Assembly: GCA_030533445.1 (NCBI GenBank)
Contig: CM060068.1
Location: forward strand, 30,366,510-30,430,509
DNA length: 64,000 bases
Origin: Cyprinodon diabolis
Lineage: Eukaryota; Chordata; Actinopteri; Cyprinodontiformes; Cyprinodontidae
Direction: 5' to 3'
Both the position numbers and the translations under genes were made by a program. Below the pieces are notes generated by a model, which had not been told where the DNA came from, ran no database searches, and worked only from the letters and a program-made list of their open reading frames with translations. Of this stretch, positions 34,402-43,677 are shown piece by piece. Every line of letters begins with the position of its first letter. Within the stretch, counting starts at the first letter, position 1.

Positions 34402-36422
34402 GTTGGTTAGACTGCATAGAATCTACATGATGATGATTGGTTAGCTGACTTAACATTTAGCAGCTCTATTTGAAACATTAATGGAATTTCTTATTGTATT
34501 GGTTGTGTGGATGATCAGATAAAATATATAGGTTTCTGTTACATGTACAGATGGATAACTTTAATTATATGTTATCCTCAATTGTCCCCAACAGAAACTG
34601 CACCTCTTGCTTCGGGTGCATGCATTAGGCAGGAGGAGTGAATTCAGTCTCCCTCTCATCTCTGACCATCTATGAGAAAATAGGATGTCTACCTTTTATT
34701 GAAACAAGATAAAAGTTTATATCATTAAATCATCATTGAGGTAGAGGTTGATAAGATAATGCTTATTGTTGGTATCATGTGAGAATGTGTGTCAAAAAGC
34801 AGAGGCTGATAAAACAAACCTAGTATTATAAATTGTTAATAAGAATGTTAATAAGAATTGCGGACTTAAACAGTGTTGAGAAAAAAACCCATAAATAAAT
34901 AAAAAGCAGAAGAATTTTGGTGAGGAAAAAAAATCCCTATCGTGCCTAAACTTAAAAAATGACTTCTTTTCACCATATTGTGTAATTTAATTCATTTTGA
35001 GGCATTATATTCAACACAGCATTGTCTGTACAACAAATAGATTTTTCCACTACATTTGTCCACAACTATTATTATAGTTGTGGACAAATGTATTACTGTG
35101 TTCCTTACACTACAGTTTAAAATTTAATTACGTTCTAAGACTTTTAGTTTACCTGGACTGCGACTGGATGCTCTTTGTGAAGCAAAAAATTATTCCTTGC
35201 TGAGTAGTCGTTTGTTATTTTTTAAATGGATTAAGATCGGAATTTAAAAAGTAAATTTTCATATAGTTAATGAGTTTTTATCCAACAAAAGATACATGTC
35301 TTCAGACATACATATTGAGCCTAGAACTGTTTTAGAATCCAAAGTGAAAGAATAAAATTAGATTTCATGACCAGAAATGGCATTGGACTAGATTTTCAAA
35401 TCTAGACTAGTGTTAAAGATGAATTGCATTGTGAAGTGAATTAACTGTTGTATTACACCCCGGGGGGGTTGCTTATTTTCTGGTTCATAAATTTGGGGCA
35501 TTTGTCTACATGTGCTGGATCTCAAACAGCTGTGAAAGAACTCTCCTGACTGCTGGTACATTTCTTTAACCTAGCTTAAGTTGAACAATTGAAATCCAAA
35601 AGTTAGACAGAGAGAGGTGGCCCATTGCTGAAACAGCAGTTTAAATGAGGTGCTTGTGGGGCAACGTGTTTCATGTGGGAATACACTATTGCTTCTGGAC
35701 TGAGTGAAAGGGTTTAAAAATTTACTCCAAAACAATGTAGAGCTACAAGTCAGGAACCACCTATAAAGGCTTGATTAGCCCTCAAGGGACCCAGATAGAG
35801 TGACTCTTGCATTGATTTTCACTACCACTGTATGAGTGGTATTCCCAGCATTGTAATACTGCAAAAATCTAACTATTATTCAATGTGGAGTTTAGTTGGG
35901 TTTTTACTTCCTGCGATAATGACTCACCCTATGTTGTGCATTCCTCATATTCCCCTCATTCTCTTTCTGTTTTCCCATGCATGGTGTTTTTCATATATTT
36001 AATGACCAGGGGATCTCAGTAGAATTGGATATCAAGTGGGTTGAAATGTTGCTCCAGGTGTTTTATTGTTGCTGTCTTTTCACACGGATAAGTGGATGTG
36101 TGTACAAGCCTCCTGCGTTTGACCCACATCTTGGTGTGCATATGCTGTTCTGCTGGAAATTAGAGTTTTTTTCTTCAGGCGAACTGCGTGATTGTTCAGT
36201 GGACTAACCAGGGCCATGCTGACACTGCTTGAGATTCACTCCAAGGGACTGAGATCAGCCCTCTGACAGACACAGACTGTCAGCATTCATCTATCAAACT
36301 TGCACTGCAGTGGTATTCATACCTAACACCACATTTGGAGTAAGAGTGGCGTTGATAACAAAGATTCTACGTGTTGTTATGTAATGCTGAGAATTTGATG
36401 GAGTAAGTGACCCATCGATAGA
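34402..36422. other. Intron-like sequence with one perfect hairpin
   Basis: No gene. A perfect hairpin lies at 35051-35092 and is listed separately. The frame at 35977-36207 has no known domain. Confidence 0.5.
35051..35092. repeat. Perfect 19-bp hairpin
   Basis: The arms 35051-35069 (TACATTTGTCCACAACTAT) and 35074-35092 are exact reverse complements around a TATT loop. The origin is unknown: a tiny fold-back element, a palindromic repair product or a structured RNA are all possible. Confidence 0.7.
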
Positions 36423-36426
36423 TTAA

Positions 36427-37015
36427 AGGAATAGTACACCCAAAACATGATGACCGCGGCAGACCAAACCGGATGAAAGTGCGCATTCAGCTCGGCAAAG
36501 AACTCATGCTCTTCCTCAACACTGAAGTCCTCAGACATTTTTCTTTCGTTGTTTCTTTCTTTGCACAGGTAAACAGCACATTTCTTCTTCTACGCTTGCA
36601 TTATCGGCAGAGCAGACGCTGAATGCGCACTTCCATCTGGTTTGGTCTGCTGCGGTTTCCGTAGAGTCGTGAACTCGCAGGCGCGCGCTTTTAGGAAATC
36701 CTATACACTACTGTTTAGGCTCTAAAAACATTCTAAATGACTTCGTTTCGAGTAAATTATGGACGCTACCCACTCAGGACACTTGGATTACATTGGATGA
36801 GCAGTATGGAGGAATATTGTTGTGTTTTTTGTGGTATTTTATGGACCTTTCTGCCTCGGGCGCCATAGACCTCCATTATTTGAATGTCAGCAGACAGCAA
36901 GAAGCCTCCCAGATCTCCAGATGCATTTGAGATATCAAAAAAGTACTCCAGAGTGTTGTTCAGCATGGGGTGAGTAGAAAATGAAGGCTAATCATGTTTT
37001 AGGTGTACTATTCCT
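36427..37015 (-). mobile_element. Angel-like TTAA MITE, complete copy, 589 bp
   Basis: The ends are AGGAATAGTACACCCAAAA and the inverse of AGGAATAGTACACCTAAAA, with TTAA immediately outside both ends (36423-36426 and 37016-37019). TTAA targets occur in Kolobok and piggyBac-type elements, and the terminal sequence resembles the Angel family of fish. Internally, 36453-36490 and 36618-36660 form a second inverted repeat around GGTTTGGTCTGC. No transposase is present. The truncated relative is at 2853-3238. Confidence 0.88.
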
Positions 37016-37019
37016 TTAA

Positions 37020-37565
37020 TTCTGGCTATTCATCTATCATATCACTGAGTAAAGAAAGACCTGGACATTCTTGTTATGGACTTTATTATCTAATCTCCTG
37101 ACACTGTGAAACCAACTCTTAGTTAAACACATTTAACTAAGAGTTAAATGTGTTTTCATATAACTACAGATTGTAATAGTCGCTTTCTTATGAGAAACTC
37201 TGGATTAAGGATAACATGACAGTGGATAGGTAACCCAACCTCTTTCAATAAAAAAAAGGCTTTCTCACCCAGGCAATTTTTCTTTAGCTATTTTGAGATT
37301 TTCACTGTTAAGGTGTATCATTGGAATAGGAGCATCGTGGAACCTTATTCACAGCCCAATGTTAGAAACAAATAAATTCATTCAGCATACAGGAATTTTT
37401 TTTATTACAAAAAATAAAAGGATATCTTAAAAGCATGGCATGGATATCAATTTGACCCCATGAGTAAATTGTTAATTTTTTTTTGTTGCTCCAGTTAAAG
37501 TTGTAAGCTGCTGTGACTTATGTGGAATATCAATTTTATGTTGGATATAAAATGAAACATTGCTA
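37020..37565. other. Intron-like sequence with overlapping hairpins
   Basis: No gene. Two mutually exclusive perfect hairpins lie at 37114-37155 and are listed separately. The rest is AT-rich. Confidence 0.5.
37114..37155. repeat. Overlapping alternative hairpins
   Basis: AACTCTTAGTTAAA (37114-37127) pairs perfectly with 37132-37145. AAACACATTTAACT (37125-37138) pairs perfectly with 37142-37155. The two stems share bases, so only one can form at a time. Confidence 0.7.
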
Positions 37566-38200
37566 TGTCAAGGCTCAGAAAGTAGGACCCAGAATTCAGG
37601 CAAGACAGACAGTAGGATTACTTCAAAAAACGGTTATTAAGAATAGGCTGATCTGTGGATCTGCAGTGGCTTGGCTAAGGCAGTAACCTCTGCAGGAGAC
37701 GAACACAGTTTAGTGACCATGACAATCTGACAGAGGATGATTATCCATGTAAATCACTAATCTGGTTTAACAGTTCAGTCCATAGCCAGAAAACAAGGTA
37801 AGGTCCAGCCAATGGGCTGCCAATAAGATACGGCAAGCACCACCTGGAGTGTCCCAGAGAACGAAGAACCAGCAGGAGTCCAAAGCCAGGTCAGGCAAAC
37901 AGATCAGAACAGGTTCACAGGTCAAGGAGTCCAAAGATATTTCCAGCAAACTATCGAGAAGGGAACAGGGAGGCTCAGTGGTTGAGAGGCAGAACAGGTT
38001 AGGATCAGGAAATCGGAATCACCAAGGAACTCTACAAACACTCTCACTACTGGATAGGGAGAACAAGATAATCTGTGGATGATGACTGGAAGCAAGCCCC
38101 TTAAATAGAGGCAGGAGCGGGTGGATCAAATTAGCAGTGATTAAACAGGTGAATGAAATTAATAATTGGTCCAGTCATCAGTCAGTCATCAGAATATGCT
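37566..38200 (-). repeat. LTR-like dispersed repeat, family 2 copy B
   Basis: Matches 5345-6694 (without its insert) from TGTCAAGGCTCAGAA onward, through CAGTTCAGTC, GTCAGGCAAACAGATCAGA and the terminal CCAGTCATCAGT block. The final CATGACA terminus seen in copy A is not present. A family-1 solo LTR begins a few bases further on. Read on the minus strand it has a TATTTAAGG box (at about 38098-38106). Confidence 0.65.
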
Positions 38201-38205
38201 TGTTC
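38201..38205. repeat. 5-bp target-site duplication, left copy
   Basis: TGTTC, repeated at 39003-39007. Confidence 0.8.
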
Positions 38206-39002
38206 TATCATGATTGGTTTTAGGTTAAACCCACATGCAGAACACAAACGGAGGCTGAGTAAAAGTTTAACAGAGTTTATTGAATATGTTTTGACACAAA
38301 GGCAAGAACTGGATCAGGTACTGGTCCAGGTTGGGTTCACTGATGTCTGCAGAGATGGACAGTTTGATTAGCCAGGCCGTCAGATGATTAATTGAGTCTT
38401 TAAGATAATTCAGAGTCTACCTTGAAGAAGTCCAGGCTTTACTTGTGAGAGAGGGAACCGTTGGGTCCAGAGACTGTTGGTTCAGCAGAGTGCACAAGCA
38501 GCAGCAGCGTCTGGCCTCTGACTTTGAATGGCAGACCTTGATCAGAGTTTCCAGCTCTTCTCTGAGAGCAACAGGAGAAATCCAGACTGGAATCTTCAGG
38601 TTTGGTTCACCAGGGCATGAAGGCAGGTTAAGCTCACCCAGAGCTTCAGACTTGAGACAGGTTTCCTGTGAGCAAAGACAGAGGTAGATTAGAATCAGTT
38701 TTCTCACTTGAGATGACTAAGATTCTTTCTGGTAACAGAGGCTCAGGTTTGCTAACCAAACTAAGGTCAACACTGCGGCGTTGAAGGAAGGTCTGGCAGC
38801 TGCTTATGTAGGGAAGGTTCCTGATGAGCAGACGAGCTCCAGGTGTGCTGGAGGGCTGCAGCCCAGGAGACCCACGGTGCACTCTGCTGGAGAAAGGTGG
38901 AACATCCCCAGATCCCAACAGTAACCCCAGTCCCTAACAGAAAACAAAAAACAGAAGAGGATCCTCGGCGCCCTCTGGTGGGCAAGCCTCAGGATCCCAA
39001 CA
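38206..39002 (-). repeat. Solo LTR (family 1, copy b), 797 bp
   Basis: It starts TATCATGATTGG (one change from the TGTCATG of copy a) and ends GATCCCAACA at 39002. It is flanked by the exact 5-bp repeat TGTTC. It is 84 bases longer than copy a, most of it an 82-base segment at the right end (38921-39002) that itself ends in a second GATCCCAACA. The shared portion includes a 96-codon minus-strand frame (38417-38707) that begins with the same residues as in copy a. AATAAA on the minus strand near 38280 gives orientation. Confidence 0.82.
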
Positions 39003-39007
39003 TGTTC
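39003..39007. repeat. 5-bp target-site duplication, right copy
   Basis: TGTTC, identical to 38201-38205. Confidence 0.8.
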
Positions 39008-42000
39008 ATGTTTGCTGTGTTCTCTGTGTCATGGAAAACTTTTAAGAATATAATTTCCCCTTTTTTGCAGCTCTTGTCTCCTTCTCAGATCAGTGCTCTC
39101 TTTGCTTGGCTTGTCAGTAAAGGTCATGTCTTGTAAGATGTCATATTATGCTCTTATGCCATTTTGAATTATAGATTTTTTTAGATTGTTTGTAAGGTAT
39201 TTGATTTGAAAGTATTTCATAACCCATCTTTGTTTTTACGCTCTCCATAACTCCTCTACCTGTCTCATGTGTACCCTTTGTCTCACATAATGCTGATTGT
39301 TACACTGTTCTGTGGCCTCTGGAGAAATGCTTTTTTAATACTATGATTAAATTACATTTATGTGGACTGTGTTTAGGTGACCATTGAATTTAGTTGGTAG
39401 CACTACTGTAGATTTTTAGGCATATTATTTCAAAGTAGGTTGGTTTCAAAGGCATTCTTCACTTCTTGAATTCCTATTTGTAAAATGTGTTTTTCTCCTA
39501 AGTAATACTTGTTTGCTACTTTTCGTTGTTGTATTAGGAAAGATACTCTAAAACACTGTATGAAAGGTTCCTGCAGCAGCATTTTTGTAAGGATCTGTAC
39601 AGAACTCACCAACAGTTACGCTTTACAAGCTTCCTGTTGTAGAAAAACATTTTAGACAAGCCATAGGGCTACTAATATGTTAACAAAAATGTTTAGGAAT
39701 GCTTAAATCCCACATCATTTTTTTTCTCCATAGATAGGAGCGATCTTGGAGAATTGTTTTCTTTCTCTGTTTTTTTCTTTAGAACTGAAAATGTCCTAAA
39801 AGTGCTTTAGCAGAAGGTGAAACGAAGTCTGTGGTATGCACAAAACTCTGATTTAAAAAAAATATATATCTACAAGAAAAACCCAGAAAAATTCTGGCTG
39901 GTTTCTACTTGAGCTGTGAGAATTGTTATGCCTTAGGTAACTGAAAATCTACACCTGTCCCCGTTCAATCTGATGCCCAGTAGCAAGCACAAACTTCTCT
40001 CAATGAAATTTAGCAATTAGTAATAAATGTGTACTTCCCTTGCTGTGACAAGTCAACGTGCTTGGCAAAGACAAAATCTTTTCTATAAAAACTGTGCATA
40101 GCTGTCAGTCAATGTCACTTCGTCAAAAGGAGATTTTTAGTGCAGCTCAGAAAACAGTGTGTTCTGTTTTACCCCAGGCTCTCCAGACAACAGCTCTCAT
40201 TATGAACTATACAGAGCTGCAGTTTCTTGCTACCCCATAAACAGACAGAAGTCAGTAAGAAGTCATAAAAGAGACAGAAAATGCAGACTATTAAGGAGAA
40301 TGAATACCCTGTCTGACCATCCTCTCAGTAAAATGTTGTCATTTGAAAATACCTTTTCCCCCCAAAAAAAATCTCTGCTACAGATTTTCAAATATGCCAT
40401 AGCAAAAAAAAAAAAAACTAGTCTAAAAAATACAATTACCTTTTACCAGAGATATAATCAGAAGACACAAACATTTTTAGAATCCTTTTCTCAATGTGTA
40501 TTGTTTTCACATAGCCTTTTCCCCAAAAGAATCATGTCTGTCAAAAGATTACAGTGCATCTAAAACCATAAGACATATGGATAGAAACTGTGTGTAAATT
40601 AGAAAAAAAAACAATTGTTTTATCTACATGAAAATATCACATCCAAAACGATTCATACCATACATATAATTGCTAAGCTTCACCCGGATAAAGCATTTAA
40701 AGATTTATTATTACAGCCTACCATAATTTTTTCCTTTTTTGTTTGTAATTTTGACGTTCTGTAGCAAGCTCCTTGCCTTTGAGTACAGAACCCCTCCTTG
40801 CCATCATCCTAATCCTTAGCTCCCTAGATCGATTCAGTCTTAGATTCTGAAATCTTGCTGGACCAAAACAAAACACTCTGTATACTTTAAATCTAAACCT
40901 GCTAAGGCCTAAATGTTGCATCCTTTTAGATCAGATCTTATTTTGCCATCACAGTTTAAGCACAAGACAAGTTGTAAAAAAAATCCAAAACTGACCTAAA
41001 TTGGCAAATGGGAAAAGTGGTAATTTCAAAGAATGATAAAACGTTTGTTTTTATCTACAAAAACTTAAGTTTAGCTATTTGTTTTTAAAAACCTTTTTGA
41101 AGTTACCATGTCCTGGATAAATGTAAATCTTCCCCAACATGTTAATGGTTTTATTAAAATAAAATAAGATCAATCTTTGTTAGAAGATTTAACTTAAAAA
41201 TACATTTGGATTACATTTTAATTTTGAAAACATCAGAACAATATTAGCCACACAAAAAAATACTGTTATATTTTTCTCTGGAGAAAAAATAAATAAAACC
41301 TCAGTTAGCTGCCTCTGCATACTGTTATGACAGCCTATTGCTACACAGTGCTGGCAGCAGAAGAAATCAGGGATGTTTGTGTGCTTTTATCTGTTTACTG
41401 ACTGTCTGAGAGATTTTGAATCCGTGTGAGCTATCATGTCCAGAATGCGCCCCCTGTCATTTCTCCAAGCTGTGATAAAAAGACAAAAAAAAAAAAAAAA
41501 TGATGCAGCCAATATTCTAAATGACTCGGCAAAGTCTCCTTCCAAATCTCTGTTAAGATAGTGCCATAGATAACACTAAATCTGACATGGACCCAAGGCA
41601 ATGTGGGAAATGAAGTCCATGGAGAGGATGCTTGAATAACCACTCCACAAGCACAAGGAAAGGAATGCAAAATCCTGTCTGTCAGTTAGTTAATTTATTT
41701 GTCAAGCCTCTCTCGTTTCATTCCACAAATCACACTGCAGCAATTTCTCTGACACTTGAAAACTGAAATGTGCCTCTCTATACATTTCCTCTGTCAAGTA
41801 GATGAACTAAATGACATACAGAAATAAGATGTGGAGAGACCTTGTCTCTGCTTGTCATGCTCGCCTCATACCCCAGAGTCCTCCAAGAGGCTTGTATTGA
41901 ACATTCATTCCCCTCATTTCAAGAGCAGGACATGAGCCTAATAGTTTATTGACAGATCAACTGTCCACTTTGACATCCAAGCACACTAATTTATGGCTTC

Positions 42001-42457
42001 AGTCAATCGCAAGTAAAATGACTCATTATGCTGAATCGTCTTCTTGTTGTTGTTTTTTTTTCTTGTCATTAGTATTTTGTTTGCTTTCTTTTTTAGATTT
42101 TTTATTAATTACATGGTACATTCATCAGATACTTGTACCATTTTTAAAACTACTTTACTAAGTACTAACTAATTAACTAAAAAAAAACTATTTTACACAG
42201 CTAGGAAGAAGAAAAAAAATGTAGACTTGTTTTATTAAAGAAATTAACAGCATAGTTAATACATTTTTATTTCCTACAATGAAAGCTGACAGAAGTTACA
42301 ACTTCAGTGTATCTAATTTGAGATGTACAGTTTACATTCTTCACAACTTAACGAAATTTAAAATTTATCTCCATTCTAGACTTGTACCATAATGTCCGTC
42401 CAACCTGTTGTCAGATTAAATAAGCTAATGACATTATTTGGCCTCTGAGGGGCACTC
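39008..42457. other. Long intron-like stretch, nothing recognised
   Basis: AT-rich with several A runs (for example near 40405 and 41485). The 134-codon frame at 40159-40563 is lysine- and serine-rich with no domain and no splice context that I trust. No repeat family is identified. Confidence 0.5.
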
Positions 42458-42694
42458 ATAGGGCCGGATTTATCAAGATCCAATTTTGCGAACTGGAATT
42501 TTGCGCGAGGGGCTGAACCATGGTTTGCGGGTGATTTAACAAGAGCGATTGCGTAACTGGTGGCAGGTGCAAAACTGTTGGAGACGCCCTATTTAAATGA
42601 TGGTTTTGCGCATTTTGTGTTTTGCGGCAAAGTAGTTTGTGCAAACTAGTGCATTAAGAAATTTTAATCTTACAGTGACACCCCCACCCCCTCC

Positions 42695-42699
42695 AAAAA

Positions 42700-42748
<49 letters not shown>
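42695..42748. repeat. Poly-A and (AT)n microsatellite
   Basis: Fourteen A followed by about twenty AT units, inside the Harbinger element. Confidence 0.95.
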
Positions 42749-42754
<6 letters not shown>

Positions 42755-42977
42755 CCTTGGCTACCTTTATTCCCTAAGGTGGTATGTGGCTGAATTTCTA
42801 CTTCACTGCATTAAAAAAAAAACAAAAAAAAACAGGTGTTTTGTATTGGCCTGTAGAAAAATGCACATACCAAATGGCTCACAATGGGACTGTGGAGGAG
42901 ATGACTGCGCGTACTCATCCCCGCAGCATTGGCATGTTGCTCCACAGGCGCAGAGGTCGGGGTTCTCCGGTAGGGCG

Positions 42978-43403
42978 TCAGGGCGACATGGCATTTAGAA
43001 CATCAGACAGCACTTCTGAAAAACGAGATTGGGAGATCCCAGCTCTCGCTGCAACCGTACGCTGGAATGACCCAGATGCAAAAAAGTGCAATGTTGCAAG
43101 GAGTTTTGTGATATCTGGTATTGCGTGGGTCCTCCTTGTGGCTGGCTCCAAATCCATACGGAGTTCCCCCAACAGCTCCAAAATGGCAATGCAGGATAAA
43201 CGATATGTTTTGATGATCGTTTCCTCGTTCATTCCAAAAATATTCACACGGAGTGAAAAAATGCGTCCTCTGCGTCTCCTTGCTTCATTTCGATGTCTCC
43301 TTCTTGCGACAATAACCGCTGCCATGTGTGCGCAATTACGCATACAGACCATTTGCACCTTCTTTTGAAACGTGTTAAATATAGAGTCAGATACCGTTAG
43401 CAA
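42978..43403 (-). pseudogene. PIF/Harbinger transposase, N-terminal fragment
   Basis: A 141-codon frame contains, in order, an Arg-rich segment (ARRRHRNEARRRRGRIFS), YRLSCIAILELLGELR, TRRTHAIPDITKLLATLHFF and ASGSFQRTVAARAGISQS. This is the helix-turn-helix-bearing N-terminal block of Harbinger transposases (HARBI1 relatives). A likely native start is the Met at the MAAVIVARRRH stretch, giving about 113 residues. The frame stops right after VLNAMSP. The DDE nuclease domain (about 200 further residues) is absent from the remaining 500 bases, so the protein could not catalyse transposition. A longer opposing frame on the + strand (42784-43368) is its shadow. Confidence 0.88.
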
Positions 43404-43677
43404 AATTGCTTTCAGGTTTGATAAATCACTTTGCGAGTGCTAAATTAATATATTTACATGTTCTCCTCCCACAAGACGCACTTTTGCGTGTAAACGCCCC
43501 ATATTGCATATTCATTGCAGAAAAAGTACTAAATGGATAAGAGGCGCTATTTAGCACGTTTTAAAGAGCAAATCCTTTTAGCACGCTGTTGATAGATCAG
43601 TTTGTACATTTTTTAGCGTGCGCAGTGAAATAGCTCACGTTTTTATACACGCAAACCTTTGATAGATCCGGCCCATA

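Larger units (their letters stand above)
42461..43674 (-). mobile_element. PIF/Harbinger element, internally deleted, 1214 bp
   Basis: The termini GGGCCGGATTTATCAA and, reverse complemented, GGGCCGGATCTATCAA form TIRs. ATA flanks both ends (42458-42460 and 43675-43677), a 3-bp repeat of Harbinger length though not the usual TWA. Subterminal sequence is rich in TTTGCGC and GCGCAAA-type words. The minus strand carries the N-terminal part of a Harbinger transposase. A poly-A plus (AT)n microsatellite occupies 42695-42748. Confidence 0.88.

Noticed and set aside
40159..40563. 134-codon + strand frame
   Set aside because: Composition is low complexity in places, with no domain and no convincing splice sites.
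42784..43368. 194-codon + strand frame
   Set aside because: It is the antisense shadow of the Harbinger transposase frame, which shows clear family motifs on the minus strand.
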